DNA of 64,000 nucleotides from an uncultured Verrucomicrobia subdivision 3 bacterium. Lineage in GTDB: Bacteria > Verrucomicrobiota > Verrucomicrobiia > Limisphaerales > UBA11358. The DNA is taken from contig CAIRJF010000012.1 of assembly GCA_903878805.1 (NCBI GenBank), positions 1 through 64,000 of the forward strand. Direction: 5' to 3'. Position 1 is the stretch's first letter, and each line of letters starts with the position of its first letter. This document shows positions 36,030 through 44,104 of the stretch, in pieces. The notes below the pieces were generated by a model, which had not been told where the DNA came from, made no database searches, and was given only the letters and a program-made list of their open reading frames with translations. The position numbers were made by a program, and so were the translations under genes.

Positions 36030-36983
36030 ATGAATTACTTTGCGGCTGTGAAATGTCGTTTAGCCATCGTCATTCTGATTGCCAGCAGTTGGCTCGCGCC
36101 TGCGCAAAAGAATGAGCCGACGATTGACGTCGGCGGACTGTTCGATGCCGCGCAACAATTCGCGCAGGACAATCTCGATCCCGACGTGCTCAAGGCGTTG
36201 CAGCAAGTGGACCGCGACAAGGTCGAGGATTTTCTCAAAAACTATCAGGCGTATCTTCAGGGCGATTATGTTTTGGATGTCGCGCAGTTGAAGGACGCTG
36301 CGACGACCATTCTGCCATTGCTGGACGCGCACGAGGAAACTCAACCTTATGCCGCGTGGCTGCGGTCGCGACTGGATTATTTCGACGTGGTGGAAGAATT
36401 AAAAACCATCGCGCCGCCACCGCCAGCGCCGGGAACAAACCAGCCGCCGCGCGCCGCGAATCCGTCCTTCGCCGTGGAGCAACAGGTCTGGGTGAAAGAA
36501 GTCGCGCCGCGTCCGTGGCCGGAAGCTGCTAAGAAATTTGTGCCGCAATTGAAAATTATTTTTGCCGCCGAACACGTTCCGGTGGAACTCGTGTGGCTCG
36601 CGGAAGTGGAATCTGGTTTTGACGCACACGCGGAGAGTCCGGTGGGTGCGGTCGGCATGTTTCAACTCATGCCGGCGACGGCGAAAGACCTCGGCTTGAG
36701 TTTATTTCCCTTCGACGAGCGCAAACAGCCAGACGCAGCGGCGCACGCGGCAGCCAAGTATTTGCGGTATTTGCACGGCAAGTTTGGCGACTGGCGACTC
36801 GCGGTGGCGGCTTACAACAGTGGCGAAGGCACAGTGCAAAGGCTGTTGAAGCGTTATGAGGCGACGAGCTACGAGCGGATTGCGACGCATCTGCCAGCGG
36901 AAACGCAAATGTATGTGCCCAAAGTCGAGGCGACCATTTTGCATCGCGAAGGCGCGGCGTTGGAAAATTTAAAAGCCGCTTAA
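36030..36983 (+). CDS. Exported lytic transglycosylase (SLT domain)
   Basis: After a signal peptide (LAIVILIASSWLAPAQ), a helical region of about 150 residues precedes an SLT goose-lysozyme-like domain. This shows LAEVESGFDAHAESPVGAVGMFQLMPATAKDLGL with the catalytic Glu, then AAKYLRYLHGKFGDWRLAVAAYNSGEGTV. It cleaves peptidoglycan glycan strands, leaving 1,6-anhydro ends. No LysM domains are present. Its last 4 bases overlap the convergent ComB-like gene. Confidence 0.92.
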   Translation: MNYFAAVKCRLAIVILIASSWLAPAQKNEPTIDVGGLFDAAQQFAQDNLDPDVLKALQQVDRDKVEDFLKNYQAYLQGDYVLDVAQLKDAATTILPLLDAHEETQPYAAWLRSRLDYFDVVEELKTIAPPPPAPGTNQPPRAANPSFAVEQQVWVKEVAPRPWPEAAKKFVPQLKIIFAAEHVPVELVWLAEVESGFDAHAESPVGAVGMFQLMPATAKDLGLSLFPFDERKQPDAAAHAAAKYLRYLHGKFGDWRLAVAAYNSGEGTVQRLLKRYEATSYERIATHLPAETQMYVPKVEATILHREGAALENLKAA

Positions 36984-37741
36984 ATCTTCCGTAAGGAACC
37001 GTCGGCTTGCATGGCTGCGACCAGATTAAAAATGTCGCGTTGCGCGCAAAACGCCACGTCGTCGCGCAGATCAGGATTCGCGAGCAGACGCTGGCCGTTT
37101 TCGGATGTGCCGATACTTTTCTCCAGATTCGTCAGCATGGCCTGCACATAAGCGGCGCGGGCAGCGGTCGAATTGGCGGACTTGCTTGCGTGTGTATTTT
37201 TGCCGGATGAAAGCAAATCCACCAGCGCGCCCGCCGCGATGATGTCTTCCGCCGCCGGATTTTCGCCCGTGCCGGCGCAGACGAGGAGAATTTCATTTTG
37301 CCCGCGCAGAAAATCCGCCGTGGCCGCGAGGTTCAGGAATGACGCGGCCAAAACGATTTTTGCTTTGGCGCACGCCTGCAATGCGCGTGTGCCGTTGGTC
37401 GTGGTGCTGACAATAATTTTTCCGCGCACGCGTTCCGGCGTGTATTCGCGAGGCGAATTGCCAAGATCGAAATCAATGCCGTTTGCAGAAATGCGGACGC
37501 CATTGCGCTCGCCGCCCAACAAAATCATTTCTGCCTTCTGCCTTCTGCCTTCTGCCTTTTTCCAGTCCAGCGCCTCGGCGATTTCGCTGACGGGGATGAT
37601 GGCTTGGGCGCCGTGGTGCAGCGCGGTCACAAACGTGCTGGTCGCGCGCAGCACGTCGAACACGACGCACGCGGTCGCGCGCAGATCGCGTTGGGCGAGC
37701 GCGGGCAATTCCGCCGGCGTCAGGATGGTTTCAATTTTCAT
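36980..37741 (-). CDS. ComB-like 2-phosphosulfolactate phosphatase with an internal repeat insertion
   Basis: The protein follows the ComB pattern: RATACVVFDVLRATSTFVTALHHGA, LLGGERNGVRI, FDLGNSPREYT, ISTTTNGTRAL (here IIVSTTTNGTRAL), LVCAGTGENPAAEDIIAAGALVDLL. Archaeal ComB hydrolyses 2-phosphosulfolactate in coenzyme M synthesis; many bacterial relatives have unknown substrates. Between EALDW and MILLGGE lies KKAEGRRQKAE, which is translated from a four-copy CTGCCTT tract (plus-strand sequence, 37531-37558) and is not part of the family. The frame stays open. No CoM-related genes are nearby. Confidence 0.85.
   Translation of the reverse strand: MKIETILTPAELPALAQRDLRATACVVFDVLRATSTFVTALHHGAQAIIPVSEIAEALDWKKAEGRRQKAEMILLGGERNGVRISANGIDFDLGNSPREYTPERVRGKIIVSTTTNGTRALQACAKAKIVLAASFLNLAATADFLRGQNEILLVCAGTGENPAAEDIIAAGALVDLLSSGKNTHASKSANSTAARAAYVQAMLTNLEKSIGTSENGQRLLANPDLRDDVAFCAQRDIFNLVAAMQADGSLRKI
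37531..37558. repeat. Heptanucleotide tandem repeat within the ComB-like gene
   Basis: Four perfect copies of CTGCCTT (plus strand) form a 28-base tract inside the coding region. Adding or losing one copy shifts the reading frame. On the minus strand it reads as GGCAGAA repeats. Confidence 0.9.
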
Positions 37742-37810
37742 TTTGCGTCGCGCGAAGGTCGCGAAGGCGGCGAAGAAATTTGCAGGCTATCTACATATTA
37801 GGCTGCATTT

Positions 37811-38383
37811 TCAATCGAAAATGTAAAACCATTTATCATTAAGTCGTCTTCCCATCCAGTCGTTTTTTATCCACCAATCATCTGGCGGATTCTCGCCTGA
37901 TGAGCGATATAAATATCCCCAATGCTTGACTGGAAAACTACCGCCAACGAAAAACGTAACTGTCAAAATTCCGTTGGTCGTTCTGTCAGCCCAAACCGCA
38001 TAGGCCAACTTTGCGTCCGGGCCAGATAAAACCACCCGCGTCGGCGTGTTAGACACTACAATCTGACCGCCTTCCATCTGCTGAATAAGAGCTGTGTAAC
38101 GCGGCATCACTCGTGCAAACCCTGCATCCATCAAGTGAGGCGAAACGCTTCTAGTGACAACCATAGTCGCCATACAAATAGCCACCGGAATAAATGCTCG
38201 AAAACGGCAACGCTGCCAACAGGTAAACACACACACGATGCTGGCAATCCATGCCGCAAAATACGCGACATTCACTGGCATCGTGAGCAGCTTAATTACA
38301 TTAGACTGCCACCAATCAAATGCAAAAACCGCAAGAAGCAAAATGGCGCAAATCGGCGTGACTATTTTTCCGATGGGTGGCAT
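37811..38383 (-). CDS. Hypothetical membrane protein, AT-rich
   Basis: The ATG at 38383 (MPPIGKIVTPICAILLLAVFAFDWW) is preferred over the track GTG. It has two or three helices (ILLLAVFAFDWW, VAYFAAWIASIVCVFTCW, AFIPVAICMATMVV). A soluble C-terminal half contains VVLSGPDAKLAYAVWADRTTNGILTVTFFVGG and ends GRRLNDKWFYIFD. No family is recognised. The codon use is more AT-rich than in neighbours, suggesting recent acquisition. Its stop lies inside a short CATTTTC/GAAAATG inverted repeat (37806-37823). Confidence 0.55.
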   Translation of the reverse strand: MPPIGKIVTPICAILLLAVFAFDWWQSNVIKLLTMPVNVAYFAAWIASIVCVFTCWQRCRFRAFIPVAICMATMVVTRSVSPHLMDAGFARVMPRYTALIQQMEGGQIVVSNTPTRVVLSGPDAKLAYAVWADRTTNGILTVTFFVGGSFPVKHWGYLYRSSGENPPDDWWIKNDWMGRRLNDKWFYIFD

Positions 38384-38504
38384 ATGCAGTCTCACATTGT
38401 ATTAAATCGCAATCCATGCACATTCGCGGGCATGATTGATTTTTGCAATTTCAGTTTTCATCAGGCTTATGAAAGTTGACCGGCAAATTTTTATCAAGCA
38501 AAAG

Positions 38505-39398
38505 CTATTTCAATTTCGTCCGCATGTAATGAAAAAGATATTGCTGGGCGTAACCGGCGTGCGGGCCGAAATGCGTGGCGGCAAAGCGGCGCAGGCGTGG
38601 CGCGCTGGCGCGGCGGCGCGGGAAATAAAGCCGTTGCAGCGCGCGTTCAATCCAGACATCCACGGGAAACGCGGAATCAAATCCGTAGGCGAAGAGCAAA
38701 ACGCAGTCGGCAATCTTCCCGCCCACGCCGCGCAGTTTCATCAGTTCCGCGCGCGCTTCGGCGTAATTCAGCGTGCGGATTTTTTCCAGATCGAATTTCC
38801 CCTCGGCAATCTGCCGCGCGGCGGCGAGGAGGTTTGGCGCGCGGAAACCCATTTTGCAGGCGCGGAGGTCGGCTTCGGTGCAGGCGGCGAGGCGTTCGGC
38901 GGATGGGAATGAGTAAAACAAATCGCCCCTCATTCGACCTTCCGCCACCTTCTCCCCGTCGGACGTGGAGAAGGACGGGATGAGGGGATTTCCAAAACGT
39001 TCGCAGAGCAGGGCGGTGATCTGCCGGATTTGGACAATCTGCTTTGTGGAAGACAAAATGAACGACGCGAGGCATTCCCACGAGTCTTGCCGGAGTAATC
39101 GCAATCCGGGACAAGCGGCGACGGCGGCACGCATCGGTTCGTCGTCGGGAAAAGTTTTCAGGACGGCAGACAAATCAGTTTCCGTTTGCAAAAACTGGCG
39201 GAGAAAATTCCAGTCGCCGACCGGCGCGGAACTGGCGGCATGGATGCCATGTTCAACTTGCGTGAGCTGGACGAATTTGTTTCCGACGACGCCGTGCCAG
39301 GAATTTTCATTTTTTTGCCAGCGAAAAACCTGGCCGGAATCAAGCGTGGCCGCGAGGTCGTAATCGCGGACGGGCAGGAGGATTTCCGACGCGGGCAT
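38505..39398 (-). CDS. OGG1-like 8-oxoguanine DNA glycosylase/lyase with an in-frame palindromic insertion
   Basis: N-terminal OGG domain DYDLAATLDSGQVFRWQKNENSWHGVVG, then HhH-GPD domain with DSWECLASFILSSTKQIVQIRQI and the catalytic region MKLRGVGGKIADCVLLFAYGFDSAFPVDVWIERAL. The Lys and Asp of this class are both present. It excises oxidised guanine and nicks the strand. Between LLCERFG and YSFPSAERL, about 24 residues (NPLIPSF...RGDLF) are encoded by a DNA palindrome (38926-38987) and are not expected in the family. They fall in a loop before the catalytic helices, so activity may be kept. It is last in the sigma-apt-GT2-PAP2 operon. Confidence 0.88.
   Translation of the reverse strand: MPASEILLPVRDYDLAATLDSGQVFRWQKNENSWHGVVGNKFVQLTQVEHGIHAASSAPVGDWNFLRQFLQTETDLSAVLKTFPDDEPMRAAVAACPGLRLLRQDSWECLASFILSSTKQIVQIRQITALLCERFGNPLIPSFSTSDGEKVAEGRMRGDLFYSFPSAERLAACTEADLRACKMGFRAPNLLAAARQIAEGKFDLEKIRTLNYAEARAELMKLRGVGGKIADCVLLFAYGFDSAFPVDVWIERALQRLYFPRRRASAPRLRRFAATHFGPHAGYAQQYLFHYMRTKLK
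38926..38987. repeat. 62-bp palindromic repeat inside the OGG1-like gene
   Basis: CCCCTCAT at the left end pairs with ATGAGGGG at the right end, and CCTTCTCC pairs with GGAGAAGG nearer the centre, so the sequence can form a two-part hairpin. The element keeps the reading frame open and adds about 20 codons. A similar CCTCAC...CCTCC/GGGAGG...GAGGGG structure is at 59767. Confidence 0.85.
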
Positions 39399-39401
39399 GA
39401 T

Positions 39402-40085
39402 TCAGGATTTTCCCAGATTCAGATTTGGCACGAGCGACGGGGCTTTCGCGAACGCGCGCGGAAAAAATTTCTTTCCGAAAAATTGCCAGACCAATTCAAT
39501 CGCCACCGCCGCCGCCGCCGCGTAGCCTGCGCCGATGAGCGCGCCCGCCAGCACGTCGCTCGGATAATGCACGCCGTTGTAGATGCGCGAAAAAGATACG
39601 CTCAGGGCGAGTGGCAGCATGAACCACAGGCTGCGGCGGTAGAATAAAAAGAGCGTCATAGTGGCGGCGAAAAAATTGGCGGCGTGCGCGGAGGGCATGC
39701 TGTTATGACTGCCTTTGTCGGCAGCCATGTTGATGCCGTCAATGTTGATTTCCGGCGCGACGTAGCCTTTGCCGACGACGCCGAAGAGCCGCGCCTCCGG
39801 CACCGTGACGAATGGCCGTGCGCGATGGACGGCTTGTTTGATCGGATTGCAAATTAAACCGTCATTCGTCGCGACGATGAAAAGTGTGAACACCACGCAC
39901 AGTCGCAAACGGCGGTTTCCGAAGATTAGCAGGGCGAGGCCGACGGCGATGGCGAGGCCGAGAAAATAATTCTTCACGCCGTTGCTGCCGCTCAAGACCG
40001 GCATCAGCCAGTCGAAGAAAGGATTGACGAGCGAACGGTTGCCAAACAGGAACAGTTTCGTGTCGAGTGCTTGCAGCCAGTGCAT
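39402..40085 (-). CDS. PAP2-family membrane phosphatase
   Basis: A 227-residue protein with the three PAP2 signatures: KQAVHRARP (KxxxxxxRP), PSAHAANFFA (PSGH-like) and SRIYNGVHYPSDVLAG (SRxxxxxHxxxD). Between the first two motifs is a soluble loop (GVVGKGYVAPEINIDGIN). The helices suggest a five- to six-pass membrane protein. Enzymes of this type remove phosphate from undecaprenyl-PP, lipid A or phosphatidate; the substrate is unknown. Co-transcription with a GT2 of the Dpm type suggests lipid-linked sugar metabolism. Confidence 0.9.
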   Translation of the reverse strand: MHWLQALDTKLFLFGNRSLVNPFFDWLMPVLSGSNGVKNYFLGLAIAVGLALLIFGNRRLRLCVVFTLFIVATNDGLICNPIKQAVHRARPFVTVPEARLFGVVGKGYVAPEINIDGINMAADKGSHNSMPSAHAANFFAATMTLFLFYRRSLWFMLPLALSVSFSRIYNGVHYPSDVLAGALIGAGYAAAAAVAIELVWQFFGKKFFPRAFAKAPSLVPNLNLGKS

Positions 40086-40139
40086 CGCGGGAAAGGTAGC
40101 GGGAAAACTGAAGTTGGAAAACTGAATTGCGTGCGGCGA

Positions 40140-40895
40140 TTATTTCGGCGGCGCTTGCGGAAAATTGATTTGTTCTTTCACTTCAAAACGAAACATCCGC
40201 TTTTGCATCCAGCGCACGGCGAACAAATCATAAATCGTGACGAACAGCCGGTTCATCACGCCGTAGTTGCTCTGGCCGGTGAGCCGCGTGTGGTGGCTGA
40301 TGGGAATTTCGGTGACGACAAAACCTTCAATGCGAAACAGCGTCGGCATGAAACGGTGCATGCCTTTGAAAAATTTTAATCGGGCGGCGCATTCGCGCTT
40401 GAAGATGCGATAGCCGCAGGCGGAATCGCTGACGGTTTCTTGCGTAATGCGATTGCGAATGCCGTTGGCGATTTTGGAAGAAACTTGGCGCACCCAGGAA
40501 TCGCCTTGCGCGCGCGCGGCCACGCGCGAGCCGCAGACACAGTCGGAATCGCCGCGCTGAATGGCTTCGAGAAAGCGCGGCAGTTCGCGCGGATGATTTT
40601 GCAAATCGGCGTCGAGCGTGGCAATGAAACGACCAGTCGCTGCTTGAATTCCGGCCCACACGGCGGCGGACTGACCGCAGTTACGATTGAGTCGCACGGC
40701 GCGAATGCGTTTGTCGTCAGCACCGAGCTTTTGCAGAATGTTCCAGGAATCATCGCGGCTGACATCGTCGGCGATGACGATTTCGTATGAAATTTTAAGC
40801 GGTTCGAGCGCGTCGCGGATGGCGGTAACGAGCGGAATCAGATTTCCCTGTTCGTTGTAGCAGGGCGCGACGATGCTCAAGGTGGGCGTTTCCAT
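40140..40895 (-). CDS. Family 2 glycosyltransferase (dolichol-phosphate mannosyltransferase-like)
   Basis: A GT-A enzyme: LSIVAPCYNEQGNLIPLVTAIRDAL, EIVIADDVSRDDSW, NCGQSAAVWAGIQAATGRFIATLDADLQNHPRELP (DxD-like and donor loop), and the acceptor region RFMPTLFRIEGF, SHHTRLTGQSNYG. There are no C-terminal transmembrane helices. It likely transfers a sugar from a nucleotide donor to polyprenyl phosphate. The ATG at 40895 (METPTLS) is preferred to the TTG at 40904 because it begins right after the apt stop. Confidence 0.9.
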   Translation of the reverse strand: METPTLSIVAPCYNEQGNLIPLVTAIRDALEPLKISYEIVIADDVSRDDSWNILQKLGADDKRIRAVRLNRNCGQSAAVWAGIQAATGRFIATLDADLQNHPRELPRFLEAIQRGDSDCVCGSRVAARAQGDSWVRQVSSKIANGIRNRITQETVSDSACGYRIFKRECAARLKFFKGMHRFMPTLFRIEGFVVTEIPISHHTRLTGQSNYGVMNRLFVTIYDLFAVRWMQKRMFRFEVKEQINFPQAPPK

Positions 40896-40900
40896 CGTGC

Positions 40901-41428
40901 TCAATACGCGACGAGCGAGCGCACGGGAAAATCTTTCAGGTGTTTGCGACCATCGAGAAATTTCAGCTCGATGAGAAAGACGGCTTCCAAAATGTTCCCA
41001 CCGAGTTTTTTCACGAGCGAGGCGGCCGCGCCGGATGTGCCGCCGGTCGCGAGCAAATCGTCCACGAGCAGCACGCGCGCGCCGGGTTTGATGGCGTCGG
41101 TGTGGAGGGCGACGGCGGCGTGGCCGTATTCGAGGGCGTAATCTTGTTCAATAGTGGAGAAGGGCAGCTTGCCTTTTTTGCGGACGGGCACAAATCCGGC
41201 CTGCAGTTTCGTTGCGGCGGCGGCGGCGAAAATAAATCCGCGGGCGTCAATGCCCACGACCGCGTCAATGCTGCCGGGCGTAAATCTTTCGGTCAGCAAA
41301 TCAATCGCGCCGGCGAACAAACGCGCGTCGGCGAGCACGGGGGTGATGTCTTTGAACTGGATTCCCGGCTTGGGAAAATCTGGGACGTTGCGGATGGCGG
41401 CTTCAATTTCAGCGGCGGTTACGGGCAT
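40901..41428 (-). CDS. apt: Adenine phosphoribosyltransferase
   Basis: The 175-residue Apt has the standard N-terminus (IRNVPDFPKPGIQFKDITPVL), VVGIDARGFIFAAAAA and the PRPP loop ARVLLVDDLLATGGTSGAAASL. It salvages adenine to AMP using PRPP. It sits 3 bases after the sigma factor gene and just before the GT2 gene, so all are probably in one transcript. Confidence 0.96.
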   Translation of the reverse strand: MPVTAAEIEAAIRNVPDFPKPGIQFKDITPVLADARLFAGAIDLLTERFTPGSIDAVVGIDARGFIFAAAAATKLQAGFVPVRKKGKLPFSTIEQDYALEYGHAAVALHTDAIKPGARVLLVDDLLATGGTSGAAASLVKKLGGNILEAVFLIELKFLDGRKHLKDFPVRSLVAY

Positions 41429-41431
41429 AGT

Positions 41432-42448
41432 TCAAACTTCCTTGTGTTTGGATTTTTCAAGTTTCTCAATCATCTTGCGGAGCTTGCGCAGCGCGAGGTT
41501 TTGGATCTGGCGGACGCGTTCGCGCGTGACGCCGAATTTTTCGCCGATTTCTTCCAAAGTTTTCTCGTTGCCACCGTCCAGCCCAAAGCGGTAGCGCAGG
41601 ATCGTCGCCTCCCGTTCGTCAAGATGTTTGACCATGTCCTGCAACATGCCGGTGACGGTCTTGTCTTCGAGCTCGTCGTAAGGATTCACGGCGCGATCAT
41701 CCTCAACAATTTCAGAGTAAGTATTGGAGTCATCGTCACCCACGGGCGCGTCCAACGACGCGGGGCGGATGGACGCGGTGCGCATCTGCGAAACGCGCGC
41801 GGCGGTCGTGCCGAGTTCGGCGGCGAGTTCTTCGTCGGTCGGTTCACGGCCAAATTCCTCCTGCAACTTCATCGCCGTGCGGCGCATCTTGGAAATTTTA
41901 TCAACGAGATGAACCGGTAGACGAATGGTCTTCGACTGATTCGCGAGCGCGCGTTTGATGGACTGCTTGATCCACCACGAACCGTAGGTGGAAAGCTTGC
42001 CGCCCTTGGCCGGGTCAAAGCGTTCGACGGCTTTCATCAAGCCGATGTTGCCTTCGGAAATCAAATCCAGCAGCGGCAAACCTATGCCTTCGTAGTCGCG
42101 CGCGATTTTCACGACGAGACGCAGGTTGGCCTTGATCATGTGCTCGCGCGCCTTCTTGTCGCTTTTTTTAATTTTGGCGGCGAGTTCGATTTCTTCCTGC
42201 GGTGTGAGCAATTTCACCAGACCGATTTCGCGCAGATAAAGGCGGATGGAACTGTCGCCATCCATGCGCTCGGCTTCGCGGCGGAGAAACTGCGTCGTAT
42301 CGCCTTCGGCCGGTTTGGTGATGGGCAAATCCGAGGGAACCGTGATGGGCGGCGACGGCGGCGTGACGATGGGTGGTTTGGCCGGAACGGAAATTTTCTT
42401 TTTCCGCTGCACCGGCTTTGACTTGCGTTGAACTTTTTTTGCCGCCAT
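41432..42448 (-). CDS. RpoD/SigA-like sigma-70 factor
   Basis: Sigma-70 regions are clear: region 1.2 DSSIRLYLREIGLVKLLTPQEEIELA, region 2 (LRLVVKIARDYEGIGLPLLDLISEGNIGLMKAVERFDPAKGGKLSTYGSWWIKQSIKRAL), region 3, and region 4.2 with VTRERVRQIQNLALRKLRK. The N-terminus is a Lys/Pro-rich, probably disordered, tail (PPIVTPPSPPITVP) in place of region 1.1. At 338 residues it is shorter than a full housekeeping RpoD, so a group 2 (RpoS/HrdB-like) sigma factor is more likely. No sensor or anti-sigma factor gene is adjacent. Confidence 0.92.
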   Translation of the reverse strand: MAAKKVQRKSKPVQRKKKISVPAKPPIVTPPSPPITVPSDLPITKPAEGDTTQFLRREAERMDGDSSIRLYLREIGLVKLLTPQEEIELAAKIKKSDKKAREHMIKANLRLVVKIARDYEGIGLPLLDLISEGNIGLMKAVERFDPAKGGKLSTYGSWWIKQSIKRALANQSKTIRLPVHLVDKISKMRRTAMKLQEEFGREPTDEELAAELGTTAARVSQMRTASIRPASLDAPVGDDDSNTYSEIVEDDRAVNPYDELEDKTVTGMLQDMVKHLDEREATILRYRFGLDGGNEKTLEEIGEKFGVTRERVRQIQNLALRKLRKMIEKLEKSKHKEV

Positions 42449-42511
42449 GAGTGGAAAAAGTTAAACGCGCGGCGTTGAGCCGCCAAGCAAATTAACTCAA
42501 TTCGGCAAACT

Positions 42512-43198
42512 TCAATTCCGGCTGCGCGAGGCGGAAATGTAATACAGCAGCGTCAGCAGCGAGCCGACCAGCGCGGCGACGTAGGTCAGCGCGGCGGCGT
42601 CCAGAACTTTCGCCACGCCCGCGCGTTCATCCTCGCGCACGAGGCCGAGGCGAAAAAGTTGCTCCTTGGCGCGACTGCTGGCGTCGTATTCCACCGGCAG
42701 CGTGATGAGCTGAAACAAAGTGATGATGGCGAAGACCACGATGATGATGGGCAACATGACTTTCATCATGCCCATGATCCAGCCGAGCAGCAAAATCCCG
42801 CCGTAAATCGTGCTGGCAAACTGCGTGATTGGCACGAGCGCCATCCGCAAATTGAGCATCGCGTAAGCGGCCTGATGTTGCAGCGCGTGACCAGACTCGT
42901 GTGCTGCCACACCGACGGCGGCGATGGAATTGCCGTTGTAATTTTCCGAGGACAAAAACAGCGCGCGTTTCGTCGGGTCGTAATGGTCGGTCAACTGGCC
43001 TTCCACTTCTTCCACCGGCACGTCATTGAGACCGGCGTTGTCGAGAATACGCCGCGCCGCCTGCGCGCCCGTCAGTCCGGATTCCACCGGCACCTGACTG
43101 TATTTGCCAAAGGCGGAATGCAACTTCATCTGCGCCCACAGGCCGATGAGCAGGCCGGGCAGCATCACGAACAACAGGTATTTGTAATCCCAAAACAT
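42512..43198 (-). CDS. Membrane-bound zinc metallopeptidase (YugP-like)
   Basis: A 228-residue membrane protein with N-terminal helix (LLFVMLPGLLIGLW), LTGAQAARRILDNAGL, the zinc motif AAHESGHALQHQ, and several C-terminal helices (IYGGILLLGWIMGM and VMLPIIIVVFAIITLF). This is the neutral zinc metallopeptidase family known as YugP/DUF2. The substrate is unknown; membrane protein quality control is suggested for relatives. The gene stands alone between the sigma operon and yacG. Confidence 0.9.
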   Translation of the reverse strand: MFWDYKYLLFVMLPGLLIGLWAQMKLHSAFGKYSQVPVESGLTGAQAARRILDNAGLNDVPVEEVEGQLTDHYDPTKRALFLSSENYNGNSIAAVGVAAHESGHALQHQAAYAMLNLRMALVPITQFASTIYGGILLLGWIMGMMKVMLPIIIVVFAIITLFQLITLPVEYDASSRAKEQLFRLGLVREDERAGVAKVLDAAALTYVAALVGSLLTLLYYISASRSRN

Positions 43199-43318
43199 AA
43201 AATTATTTTAATCAGTGAATGGATGGACAGCGCTGCTGAAAAAAGATTCAAACGCACGCATATAATCTGCCGGAATTAAATCACAAAAAACGGACGCGCG
43301 CAACTTCGTCACGGCAGT

Positions 43319-43528
43319 TCAATCTTCCGGTTGGTCGAGGTGTGCGCCCGGCGGCAGGTCGGCGTATTTCTCAAAATGTTCCGGCTTCAGCGGCTCGGAA
43401 ATCGCGTGTGCGGCGTTGAACCATTTGCCGAGGTCAACCAGCTTGCAGCGGTGCGAACAGAACGGCCCGTATTTTTCCGCGAACCAGTCGCCGGACTTCT
43501 GGCAGGTCGGGCATTTGACAGGACGCAT
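43319..43528 (-). CDS. yacG: DNA gyrase inhibitor YacG
   Basis: The 69-residue protein shows the YacG zinc finger: VKCPTCQKSGDWF...YGPFCSHRCKLVDLGKWFN. In E. coli YacG binds GyrB and blocks DNA binding by gyrase. The C-terminal tail (YADLPPGAHLDQPED) is acidic as in the family. It is the last gene of the S41 protease operon. Confidence 0.94.
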   Translation of the reverse strand: MRPVKCPTCQKSGDWFAEKYGPFCSHRCKLVDLGKWFNAAHAISEPLKPEHFEKYADLPPGAHLDQPED

Positions 43529-43530
43529 GG

Positions 43531-44100
43531 CTATTGGGTCTCGGCGGCAATCTGTTTCAGGTCGCCGATGATGTTGTCCGTGTCAGCCGCCGACGCGCCA
43601 GCGTCGGCAAGAATTTTTTTCACGCCGTCGAGCAAGGTCTGTTGCTGCGCGGCGGAAAGGTGCGCGCCGTTGAACAACGCATGGAGGTCGCGTGCGAGCA
43701 GGGAATTTTGATCGGTCAAAATTTTCTTTCCGCTGACGGCGCTCACCAGATGCCCGGCGAGTTTGCGGATGGACGCGATCGCAGCTTTTTTGTCCGTGGC
43801 GGCGGCAGAAAGATGTGTCATCAGCGAGGCGCGCTGGTCGGCTCCGGCTTGCGCGTCTGCCGCCTGTGCGAGCACGTCCAAATCCGCGCGCAGGTTGGCG
43901 ATGTTTTGGAGCGTGGTGAGCAGCGCGGGATCGGTCGGCGGTGCGGCGGGAGTCTGCGGCTGCGTCGGGGTGACGCCTTGTTGCGCGTCGCTCTGGCTTA
44001 CGTCGCGCTTGGCCTGTTTTTTGCCGAGGTCGTAATTCACATCGGCGCGGCTGGTAGCGGCCAACGCCAGCGTGAACGCCAGAATGGCAAGCGCATTCAT
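43531..44100 (-). CDS. Hypothetical exported helical protein
   Basis: The ATG at 44100 opens a signal peptide (MNALAILAFTLALAATSRA); the track's upstream part belongs to the protease overlap. The mature protein is Ala-rich and helical: LTTLQNIANLRADLDVLAQAADAQAGADQRASLM, then a helical bundle to the end, with a Pro/Gln/Thr linker (TPTQPQTPAAPPTDP). No known family. It sits 3 bases before yacG and 4 bases after the S41 protease stop, so it is translated with them. A periplasmic partner or substrate of the protease is possible. Confidence 0.7.
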   Translation of the reverse strand: MNALAILAFTLALAATSRADVNYDLGKKQAKRDVSQSDAQQGVTPTQPQTPAAPPTDPALLTTLQNIANLRADLDVLAQAADAQAGADQRASLMTHLSAAATDKKAAIASIRKLAGHLVSAVSGKKILTDQNSLLARDLHALFNGAHLSAAQQQTLLDGVKKILADAGASAADTDNIIGDLKQIAAETQ

Positions 44101-44104
44101 AAAG

